The notes under the pieces were generated by a model. That model was not told where the DNA came from and ran no database searches. It saw nothing but the letters and a program-made list of their open reading frames with translations. The translations under genes were made by a program, and so were the position numbers. A stretch of DNA of 42,429 nucleotides. Source: JAEUSG01 sp964590225 (GTDB lineage: Bacteria; Fibrobacterota; OXYB2-FULL-49-7; JAEUSG01). Positions 27,401 to 33,648 of the stretch are shown here, piece by piece (the first letter of the stretch is position 1; each line of letters opens with the position of its first letter). The stretch covers positions 1 to 42,429 of the forward strand of contig CAZPWS010000029.1 in the NCBI GenBank assembly GCA_964590225.1, written 5' to 3'.

Positions 27401-29718
27401 TTATAATAAAAAAACCTAATGGTATCGGCTGCCCATGTGTCAATATTCTCAGGTTGGCTGAGAGGGGAAGAGCCAAGCTCCTCCCGATAATGGCCGTCAA
27501 ATGCGGTAAGGCGCAAATCGTAATAACCTTCATCAAGATTGGCTGATTGGGGGTCGAAGAATGCAAGCAATCCATTTTCAACGGATACCCTTTCTGATAC
27601 AAGTGAAACACCAGCAGTGCGCCAATCCGAAGTTCCTTCTTTACGGTATTCGATGTTATAATGGGAGAAGGGAACCGAATCCATCCAATTGGGATCTTTT
27701 GCCGTTCCCTTAATAGCAAAGGTTGAAGAAAGTTCAGAAAAGGGGAGGGGAGAGGTTATTCTTGGCGGCAGACATCCCTTAACCACTGTTTCAAATCTTT
27801 GGGTTTTGTTCGGATTTACTCGATTGTCTTTAATCTCGAGTTTAAGTGAATATTTTCCATTGCCGCGGTTAAATATATTAGTTCCAAGAGAGGGAATTTC
27901 CCACGAAAAAGGCTTTGTTGTTGATTTAATTAATCCACACTTTGATGGGTCTATTAGTGAATCACTCCCATCCGGTTTTGATACTATAAGCATAACATTG
28001 TTGCGGCTTATTTCAAAGGTGTCAATAGAGAAAATATCCATTGCTGTAAATCTAAGCGGCAGCGAAATTTCAGTATCACCATTTGGAGCAACAAGTTTAG
28101 GGATTGCCATTTCGCTTATTACCGGTGGAGTCTGGTCGATAATAAATTCTTTACTATTAGAAGTATCTGAAGTGTAGCCGGCGCGGTCAATCGCTAACAG
28201 CCGCATACGGTAAGTTCCATCTGTAAGAGGCCGCTTGTTGTTCGAAAAATCAAGAGAAAGTTCCCCTTTTTCAGATGAAAAAAGCTCACCGCGCATGGCT
28301 TCCTGAAAGAAATTACCTTTATCTTTTATTGTTATGATTTTATCAATTGCCCAGCGGACTGTACATGGTTCGGAAAATTTCCACTCAAACTGCATCGTTT
28401 TAAGCGGGCCTGATGAGGAAATTTCGTAAGGCAGGAAGCGGTTGTATTCAATTTTAGGTGGAGTATTGTCAATAATGAAACAAAAGCTATCTGCGCTCCA
28501 GTTGAATCTGTTTATTGCATCAAAAACATATTTTTTATCGTAATATTCCGTGTATAGCTTTTTAATACTCTCTTCATTCCGTTCGGCATAAAAGTCACGG
28601 AGTCTTCGCTCTTTGAGGAAGTGCTCTCTATCGATGAGCGCGCAGTCTCTTCCTCGAATCTCAAGCATGTAGTTTCCTTCGTCGAGCATGTTGCCTGTAA
28701 AAATAGAGAGAGCTTTTGAAAAAAGTGAGCTTTTATCTTTTGTTAAAGGTTCACTATCAAAGTGACGGCCTACTGGCAACGATTCAAAAAAACGGTTGTG
28801 GGATTCAATGTGTTCCCATGACTCCCCTTTCCTTTTATAGAGTCGGATTCTTATGTCTTTAATTTCAGGAGAATGGTCGTCGGATAATTCTAAACAAAAT
28901 TTAATTGTGGAGTCGCGAATAGGAACAGCTTCGGGCGCATGAATTTTTATTAATGGAGGTGTAGTGTCAATTGTAAATTGCCAAAATGCATTACTGGTAT
29001 GCCCATTCTTGTTTCCCGTTGTAGTTGATTTCGCGCTTACTGCGATTTTTCTTGTTGCGTCACTAAAAGAGACGGCTTTCCACGAAGGTAAAACTCGTAT
29101 ATCATAAGACTTTGCCGCACTCTCCGTTGAGATAATATATCCGGAATCTGTTTCATTTAGTGCATTCCAGTCAGTTAGTTCTGTGGTAATAGAATTGACT
29201 ATTCCATTAATGGTTAACGCAATATTGCTTTTATCGATGCTTTCAAGTCCTGCCTCATAACTTACCCTGCCAACAAGCCTTAGATTAGTATGTGGATCTC
29301 GTATGATTCCGTCAATCGGAGGCCATAATATTTCAAGCCGCGCAGGGGTTGTAAATACCTGTATTACTGAAGTTTGCCGATTTAGCATATTTACCCTGTT
29401 TTCACTTACAATTGTCAGTGTATTTACCCCTTCAATAAGCCACGGAGAATAATTGCCATTTTCATCCTTGAATTGGCTTATGGTAAACTTTCCATCCCGT
29501 GAAATATCTTTAACCGCCATATATTCTGAAAAGTTGATACTGTATGTAACTTTGCTCAGGTGCGGCATAAGGTCATCAAGAGTGCATTCCAGTTTATCAG
29601 GAAGAGAAAACATGGTTTCCACAGAACTCTCTCTTACCCTTTTGCCGAATAGAAAACGGATAGGTGTTTCGGCATTAGTCAACATAAAAAAGGTTAATAA
29701 TAATAATAATTTTGTCAT
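18496..29718 (-). CDS. Giant exported Ig/beta-helix protein with C-terminal sorting-like domain
   Basis: 3740 residues, by far the largest gene. A signal peptide ends near residue 16. Up to about 800 there are repeated Ig-like domains with the TPP start typical of adhesins (DTTPPLIKI, DNTPPKIEY, DQTPPVISE). Calcium-type DxNxDGxID loops occur near 1640 and a similar one near 1760. Three parallel beta-helix stretches lie at about 2128-2315, 2349-2600 and 3153-3430, each opening with a FYVN/LFLC/LFVDKNATDGG and AFKTADEA or SPFKTVTEA pattern (DUF1565-like). More Ig-like domains stand between them (2692-3140). The last 100 residues resemble the FlgD Ig-like/T9SS type A sorting domain (VPSPYRIG, DRSGNAVKQW, AWDGRNRNGTDCVSGVYI). 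The ATG overlaps the hydrolase stop (ATGA). Role: surface scaffold, adhesin or glycan-binding filament, by inference. Confidence 0.85.
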   Translation of the reverse strand: MTKLLLLLTFFMLTNAETPIRFLFGKRVRESSVETMFSLPDKLECTLDDLMPHLSKVTYSINFSEYMAVKDISRDGKFTISQFKDENGNYSPWLIEGVNTLTIVSENRVNMLNRQTSVIQVFTTPARLEILWPPIDGIIRDPHTNLRLVGRVSYEAGLESIDKSNIALTINGIVNSITTELTDWNALNETDSGYIISTESAAKSYDIRVLPSWKAVSFSDATRKIAVSAKSTTTGNKNGHTSNAFWQFTIDTTPPLIKIHAPEAVPIRDSTIKFCLELSDDHSPEIKDIRIRLYKRKGESWEHIESHNRFFESLPVGRHFDSEPLTKDKSSLFSKALSIFTGNMLDEGNYMLEIRGRDCALIDREHFLKERRLRDFYAERNEESIKKLYTEYYDKKYVFDAINRFNWSADSFCFIIDNTPPKIEYNRFLPYEISSSGPLKTMQFEWKFSEPCTVRWAIDKIITIKDKGNFFQEAMRGELFSSEKGELSLDFSNNKRPLTDGTYRMRLLAIDRAGYTSDTSNSKEFIIDQTPPVISEMAIPKLVAPNGDTEISLPLRFTAMDIFSIDTFEISRNNVMLIVSKPDGSDSLIDPSKCGLIKSTTKPFSWEIPSLGTNIFNRGNGKYSLKLEIKDNRVNPNKTQRFETVVKGCLPPRITSPLPFSELSSTFAIKGTAKDPNWMDSVPFSHYNIEYRKEGTSDWRTAGVSLVSERVSVENGLLAFFDPQSANLDEGYYDLRLTAFDGHYREELGSSPLSQPENIDTWAADTIRFFYYKESSLLNNSSVSMTIIPPEDNPIRFNGRDQKKFSVRISGSGTKLYDTKLSLFSPSGELVADTIFRDVLADSSGSGEPSTFNRLGLFIYKKGERWYIKWNSAGSGTRFDCFVRFCGIAKDFSDPLKCADFSFSENGSTNSIYFTDSTKGEISFVSEASSLDIKTESIPYRTAPWVFLGAKPLSRGGGLFTVGAVSERSFYWSGYNRFGFFPQPGKYKIVATAYGINGIGRASASKEVNSSFPYGVRIEGLSDTLFEMDTTTFYRELTLRYRPFGSGYLSCYLIDKASNSTPLFIDTLVYGRSDSAPACTYTWNFNIHENQLIPEGRYKLVLRLKPDANNNSAYATDTSKPFTFKVITVINDPLIAALSVQGDTTIDYQGRKAAVVSGKSGLRWMAFGTGVSYPDIPFTYTYKPSGKQLVYPHRFQRFTVKARRGFKRLNYKVRMYLEAQYYPRSWTGARLFKEQSSYKQRFITNTNTGHFDFSDSIKGINKHPLSFTASTDWPYLRQRAFVGSNGLPILHVYFLKNSYNGPENPDGWANAAIETISIPSDMEFNGTTECYALNKEVFYRNRMDQSGDYISKEEYENIIEKKPELATDYEKIEGTQFGQFRVILKRQSRSPDDKARFFQYQVSIEVGVRPEIWDPNYTQHGYNNIVNRYTTWDSENPIFYDKGKGIISKDGLDNDLINRIDDKNEELKKYVSDQHVQIFDFKFLQNEKGKYRPLYFDGLEKQTEKSVEMPFWEFRLACRPDAGTYKQFGWSSCFSPGKLPDAAENYTMRITEQDAMQSKIRIEGDEGPRALMVYCLEPDAIGKSAMHIDWPITVNGLDSLNLTSPALLAQKLPGSDTSLKFIPPFNGNVRYGPGDGLDQNKDGKIDYLWYNPPPESITALSKRISVNDKTEYKGSGRVTLLANGEYKFPVINSGNIEKYGANVIPSIKITSIQSSIPLTAKELLDGGSAVINFVPLNGPPPWSTDEDPALQNSGEDILDSLDNNGNLVIDENSRGYIMSDPVPFAPHGFAFSQEYNISDAYPKFALSNDSRALYCFDKQKGVLYDNPATSAENWRIDIRHINGEPNREFEIQEVTAGGTGLNDLHDRFTIKLKDNVFNPKRVVEVRGRAVGEYRLLVRNGSGWKQISPVITHKETNNSATFDRTIAYWDIGGLCGGNTLLLQVRRDGKVYQAMQTLFAGQFAGKSDQSLYSTYSRSRVDIAGSSLAAWGDTAFVSATPRKLNELALTSQPKMNPVGPIMELRPSPASFTPENRPKLTINFTFNEAKSNGWLDANLNLYNIKADGTIDIIENSITSYFKTDRNGIPQEKLAGKEAFVVHGEETNGLGLMTITAETDHWSTFSIFKRPTRTFYVNGAVLVSGGGKSWIDAFKTADEAYSAALSGDTIKIAFGTYTFKPLAGKNIIVQGGWKPSDKSPVPALNQTIFLNHVKLEGSQHISGIVFDSGCGIKDNSTTFYRCAIKNLIKLNNSTISLINVTIASAKIQTDTLSSINALNTVFSAVSGWKKTIKGDGNSSFNGPLCEPSISNLNPSISNRFLLNRNSPIIDKGINKREEAFAGIGIDPGFHEFVGDTLFLCAKAGSDVNGGRSAEQPLKSIKAAIRKSASHDIILIANGNYSSLDTIAFPLTLIGGYNSNFKNRNPFPAKSFISGTLLFNNGGRLSNMSIQGEHSRISVVNSNSQFDSCSFIGSNEALRLHGGRHHINNCLFSNNNTSIICSGSANLSIQKATFATNMSGVKSVNSGLISVKNSIFLNTKMSILPTDTNIIAISHTVNWPKSIPHTKYNGILSFNPMLANPDSSDFRPLPHSPCIYSSDKHSLIGAFAPYRSIVGVYSDTSAAIRINNIYRRWLNHTVKPEVEFKNRQITDSTVALINNKPFKKGMEIFAEGRHTLYAAIIRRGTVITDTTLNFVIDYTPPEISISNIPPLYTKGWKKGHDNVWEIEGPITAAKVLINEPYLKEQLVSLNGRSYKKEFITLQNGGEYVITVSATDSALNNSSEKYVFRIVPNGNLFRLVLTSPTQLDSTNNPSVELSGFVNSPNASLTVNDERLDGSTRFDSTFFFCVKPLALGVNTFNIKALSSSSGASDFKKVVVTRDTAKPIITMISPLNGSIITNDSGTKFIPIEGTIESRASIKSLVVRTPLDNKSIAVTKIGQLHSFVGTIFIQGEWEQFPLQIIALNRFGVSDTLNISIKIGIPPRLTETSPANGSYTSQQTPILSGKVIDSKTKRISIQNEPISFTQSGDTAYYSLPISLQLNSTTVLKIVAEDSTGLTDTKFLTINHDDIAPVISITSPTDNFITTANSVNIAGIVDDQNTTIICGSDTLYPPHGTTFIFSNYLLISGINTITVTAKDAAINWATPSTVRISKIDASVLFVDKNATDGGNGSSLSPFKTVTEAIAASTVNSTIIIRPGEYNESVSFKSGQRIQSETGGVTLSCGATPFTIVGSLHIEGVKLTGNGQILEARNGQILSMVRCTLFINNNGANISAFDNVILKELKISQGTLASLDAGYSIALSACNSVSISDCHLDSSGNVGINIGNTVEFTISNVLFNGFSSEGLQITNSNGTVKYCTFVNNLAAINIVGGSLILLNSIIANSASYAIQKMSADIQASYSLYFNNVLGWAESVEGLDSSTTLFVNPLFRPLGNYDLFPESPAKTASSVGGEIGWTGRQFMGKNNIKSILITSPTSGTTINKVINIRLSASRSESDLSALEISNYTDKIDITPAKPNDNEYIWGKINPALLENGSILDIRYKSATARVRIGSPVVELEGDSATIYSRFKLTSEKQNNSFHYANGWLFCLNDFKDTVFQLATTPIVSVSDSFFINKGVSSFRLWRYIFETGNKNNKQQNLTNDIPLKITELHMVPSPYRIGIKRNGFIRYRLSTDCNVDLIIFDRSGNAVKQWGFVAGLNGGRAGVNEIAWDGRNRNGTDCVSGVYIAQISRKGSGVKAKVRFAVSSAK

Positions 29719-32700
29719 GGTAATTTAATAGTCACAGATGGTGTATCAAATAGCTCTTTGTCGAGATTTATACTGTTTTCAAAATAACGGATAGGTTCGT
29801 TATGGCTTTCTATAAAGTAGTGCTGCATCTTCTCCTTTTTAGCAAATGCTACTCCAGCCGATAGAAGATTAACTGTAATTATTTTTGTGATTCTGATAGT
29901 CTCTTTACTTGCCGGATCGGGCACAATCAATGCTGCTGCATCTAATCCCATACCAAGCAAAGCAATTCCAACAAAGGGTTTAAGCGGATGGTCAACTTTA
30001 ATAACGGTTCGTTTTACATCCTTTGCTGCTTTAAAGAGAGCAACAGATTCTCCCTTCTGGCTTTTGCTTGTAGAAATAAAATCACCATTTTCGTATAGCC
30101 CCAACTTAAGCAGCGGTGAAAAATATGCAGAGGCAATAAGCAGTGGGAGCCCTTTGTCGTCATCAATCACCTTCTCTACAGCCGAATAGATGCTTATAAT
30201 TGTTGCAGGATTTATTGCATCAAGTACCGCAAGCTTTTCCCACGCCTTTTGAACAGGCTCAAGGTCCTTAAGCTTATCAACAACCGCAAGCACAGCTTTG
30301 GCACCCATATTTGCTAGGGTACTGGCAAGTTCATTGGCAAGAGTTTCGACAACTCCTCCAATTACCTCTTCTAATTTATCAACAAGTAGCCGATAAGCCT
30401 CTTCACCTCCAGGAATTCTGTTTAGTCTCTCTTTCAGTTTACCACCTGGCTCCATACCCCGCTCAATTTCCTTACACATCCTTTCCGTAAAAATTTCACT
30501 CTCTTGTAATACCTCTTTCGTAATTTTTGTCTTTATGCTATCAATGGCCCTTTTAACCATTCTATCGAGTTCGGCCTGAATTCTGCCCCTGAGAGCAGCC
30601 TCTGTTCCTCCACTACCACAGGCAAAGTCGAATGCTTTTGCACCACTTTTTGTAGGGGTTAAAACCCCGCTTGTGGCGACGATGCGGTATTTAGTCTGGT
30701 TCAAGGCGCTATCTGCATAGCTTATTGGCATTGCAGCCATAAGCCGCTTAATCTCTTCCGCCTCAACAGCCATTGAGGCCATAACAGGATCAGCCGCAGA
30801 AGGGCCGCTCTTATTGCGCATTGTCTCTGCAAAGCCAACTTCAAGGAGTCCACCGTCCTCAATCTCTTTCCAAAGCTCCTTCATTAATGCTTTTGCAACT
30901 TTTTTGCCAATGGTGTTAAGTGATGCCGACTGCGAAGCATCCCCCTCAATTTTTTTTGGCAGCATTTTTGCCACAGAGAAGGCCATCATTCCAAGGCTGA
31001 TTAAATCCTCAAGGCCTACCAAAGCTTCATCTTTCGCTTCTGTAGTTTCTCCCGAAAATTGTCCAAAAATCTCCTCTATTTGTGAAGCCATTCTTGTAAC
31101 ATCGTCATAAGCGTCCTTAAGCCCTGAAAAGGCAGAAATAATGTTTGTAACATATTCTGTAATGCCAAAAATCTTCATAACCATTTCAAATGATTCCGGA
31201 GACTCGATGGTTGAAGGGAGCGATGAAAAACTGAGTCGAGGAAGCGTGATTTCCGGCTTTTTAAGTATTGCAAAAAATGATTTTAACCTGTTTAAATATG
31301 CTGCGTCACAAGGTGGGTAATATCCATTTCTGATAGCTTTCTCTATTTCGTCAAAAGCTTCAATGGCATCGGGCAATGCGCATTCGAAATCATCTGTATT
31401 GATGTTAATAGCAAAAGAAAACGCAGGATCAAAAGAGCGGATGGCTGATAAGGCATTAGCCGCTCTTCGAAGTATGGAGAACTGCTCTTTTAAGCGGCTG
31501 ATATTTGGTGTCGCACGAAAATTGGCAAGACTCCGCGCAATTGCTTCTACGGAATCTACCTCGGAGAAAAAAGAGATCGCTTTTATATCCTTGATGGCAT
31601 TATTAGTGTTGGTAACAATTTTTTTGCCAAGCATCAACGCCTGTATCAAATTGGACCATTCAACTTGAATCTTCGAAATTGCCATTATATCATCGTAAAT
31701 GGTCTCTACTTTTGGAATGAGTTTTACGCTTTTTAATTCTTTGAGCCTTTGTATGTACTCCGCAGGGTTTGGATTAAAGTCAATGGCGACAAGATTATTG
31801 GGATCGAATTGCAGAGAGTCCCGATATGACAATAGCAGGGCAATTTTTTGATATAACTCCGTAAGGTTAGTTGAATGGGTGAGTAAAATTTCCGGTTTAT
31901 TTATTATGCATGCTGCTGCTCGGTAGCGTCTCTGGAATTCATTGGATACACCGAATGAAGCAAGCTTTTCCGGACTAAATAATTCTATAAACTTGTCCGG
32001 CGCGAAAAGTTCTTTTAAAACCGCTCTGTTTGATGAAGGATCGCTGATTACTGTCTGTAAATTGCCATTCGATGCAGAATCAAGCTCTTTAAGTAACTTG
32101 TAAAGGCTTGCAATTGAACCAGAAAACTGTTCTGTGAGGTTTTGCGTTACTGCTACTTGTAGAGCTTTTAACGCCCCCTTGTTTATTTCAGGAGGTTTGT
32201 TCACAACAGCCTTTATGTTTTCAATGGAAGAGTTTATTGTAGATACAATCTCTTTAGGATTTAGCGCATTAGCCGATTCTTCAATGGCTTTTTTTGCTGC
32301 CAGTAGCCGCTCTTTGGTTTCTCTGAAATTTTTCATGATTCTTTTGGCTTCGTCAACTACTTCAATCGCGCTATTGTATGTTTTCTTAAGCTCGTAAATT
32401 GTTTCGATGTTTTTTAAGAGGTCGTTCTTGGCGTCAACCTCTTTTAGTGCAGCGGTTCCAATCGATTGAAGCCTCTTTAATGCTGTTCTTGTTTCAAGCA
32501 CCTCAAGAATATGGGGGTATTCAGTACCCTCATTAGGCGTGTTAAGGGTAATAAGCATTCTTACATCGCCACGATATTTATTGGAGCAGATATACTCACG
32601 AACAGCAAGCCCTGCAAAAGAGTGAGCAAAAATTACAAACTCTTTTGGCGTCATTTGGTCAATTTCGTTACTGTCGGTTGCTCCCTGTTCAATTGCTATT

Positions 32701-33011
32701 CGCTGTGAACACTCCCTTCTTGCACGCATCATTATAGAATTATTGTCAGTTGCATCGCTTATTGCATCCACCCAGCTATCAAGAGCACCCGCTGGATTAG
32801 CAATATTGTAAGCGAAGACCCTTCCTTCTATATCATAAGTTGACTCAAGCGTTTTTTTTAAATTGTTAAATATTTCGCTTCCCTCCGATGAACCCTTTCC
32901 GCCCTCGCCATGAATAAGCAAAAAAATCAATTTTTTTGCAGGAAGCATTGGTGTGCCGGAATAAGCCGCTAAAGTGAATAGCAGTATAAAAGAAAAAAGA
33001 ATACTACTCAT
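29715..33011 (-). CDS. Exported alpha/beta-hydrolase with long helical extension
   Basis: 1098 residues with a signal peptide (LFSFILLFTLAAYSG). The first 180 mature residues form a lipase-like alpha/beta-hydrolase: LIFLLIHGEGGKG at 28-40 (oxyanion strand), FAHSFAGLAVREY with nucleophile Ser131 (consensus GxSxG but both glycines replaced by alanine), and LITLNTPNEG, as in PGAP1-like lipases. The remaining 900 residues are mainly helical and coiled, with a Gly-Ala-rich hydrophobic patch near 640 and a C-terminal part near 1050 that may cross or touch a membrane. The ATG overlaps the upstream stop by 8 bases. A secreted lipase or esterase that works with its neighbours is a reasonable inference; substrate unknown. 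Confidence 0.72.
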   Translation of the reverse strand: MSSILFSFILLFTLAAYSGTPMLPAKKLIFLLIHGEGGKGSSEGSEIFNNLKKTLESTYDIEGRVFAYNIANPAGALDSWVDAISDATDNNSIMMRARRECSQRIAIEQGATDSNEIDQMTPKEFVIFAHSFAGLAVREYICSNKYRGDVRMLITLNTPNEGTEYPHILEVLETRTALKRLQSIGTAALKEVDAKNDLLKNIETIYELKKTYNSAIEVVDEAKRIMKNFRETKERLLAAKKAIEESANALNPKEIVSTINSSIENIKAVVNKPPEINKGALKALQVAVTQNLTEQFSGSIASLYKLLKELDSASNGNLQTVISDPSSNRAVLKELFAPDKFIELFSPEKLASFGVSNEFQRRYRAAACIINKPEILLTHSTNLTELYQKIALLLSYRDSLQFDPNNLVAIDFNPNPAEYIQRLKELKSVKLIPKVETIYDDIMAISKIQVEWSNLIQALMLGKKIVTNTNNAIKDIKAISFFSEVDSVEAIARSLANFRATPNISRLKEQFSILRRAANALSAIRSFDPAFSFAININTDDFECALPDAIEAFDEIEKAIRNGYYPPCDAAYLNRLKSFFAILKKPEITLPRLSFSSLPSTIESPESFEMVMKIFGITEYVTNIISAFSGLKDAYDDVTRMASQIEEIFGQFSGETTEAKDEALVGLEDLISLGMMAFSVAKMLPKKIEGDASQSASLNTIGKKVAKALMKELWKEIEDGGLLEVGFAETMRNKSGPSAADPVMASMAVEAEEIKRLMAAMPISYADSALNQTKYRIVATSGVLTPTKSGAKAFDFACGSGGTEAALRGRIQAELDRMVKRAIDSIKTKITKEVLQESEIFTERMCKEIERGMEPGGKLKERLNRIPGGEEAYRLLVDKLEEVIGGVVETLANELASTLANMGAKAVLAVVDKLKDLEPVQKAWEKLAVLDAINPATIISIYSAVEKVIDDDKGLPLLIASAYFSPLLKLGLYENGDFISTSKSQKGESVALFKAAKDVKRTVIKVDHPLKPFVGIALLGMGLDAAALIVPDPASKETIRITKIITVNLLSAGVAFAKKEKMQHYFIESHNEPIRYFENSINLDKELFDTPSVTIKLP

Positions 33012-33648
33012 TGCGTATTCTGCTCATGTCAAAAGTTCCATCAGGAATTTCACTGTTTATTCTATATCCTTCATACCTTGTTTTTGTAACTATTTTTGGT
33101 GAGTAATTGGTAATGTCTATCGAAGAAGGCATTAACCACCGTTTATCATGAAGCCATTTTTTAGCGGAAACAACAGCGAGTATGGGGATTACTCCTTTAA
33201 AAAATGTCAGACTGTCTATTTCGCCATCCGTATTACTGTGTCGCGTGACTTTAAGCGAATCCGCTCCGTAATTTACCGCAAAAATTTCCGGTAGGGATAT
33301 AGTAACAGATGATCTGCTTGAAAGCTCTTTGGGCAGTAGGGGTGCGATAAGTGTTTCTATGTTAAGTGCTTGATTATCTGTATTACTCGTGCCTTCTTCG
33401 ATTCGTCCCTCTTCCGGAAAAAATGTAACCGTTTTTCCATCTTTACTTATTGATATAAACCTCCTTTTTTCCGGTTCTATCTGGGTGATTCTTAGCCACA
33501 CCTCCCCGTTAATTCGTTTCGCGGCAATAGTTGATAGCGAAGTTGATGTTGAACCATTGGTTTCGATACTCGAAGAAACTACACACCTGTATGTAGTCCA
33601 TTCTTCAGCAAATAATGCACATAAAAAAAGCAGGATGAATTTACTCAA
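33004..33648 (-). CDS. LolA-like exported protein, TTG start
   Basis: A 214-residue exported protein starting SKFILLFLCALFA after the initiator. The start is taken as TTG at 33648: GGAG stands 6 bases before it and it overlaps the preceding stop by 8 bases, whereas the ATG at 33696 would need 56 bases of overlap and would put 16 polar residues before the signal. The mature part is a run of beta strands ending SIDITNYSPKIVTKTRYEGY, which recalls LolA/outer-membrane lipoprotein-sorting folds. A role in carrying or sorting a lipidated partner would fit, since the cluster holds a lipoprotein, but the similarity is weak. Confidence 0.6.
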   Translation of the reverse strand: MSKFILLFLCALFAEEWTTYRCVVSSSIETNGSTSTSLSTIAAKRINGEVWLRITQIEPEKRRFISISKDGKTVTFFPEEGRIEEGTSNTDNQALNIETLIAPLLPKELSSRSSVTISLPEIFAVNYGADSLKVTRHSNTDGEIDSLTFFKGVIPILAVVSAKKWLHDKRWLMPSSIDITNYSPKIVTKTRYEGYRINSEIPDGTFDMSRIRNE

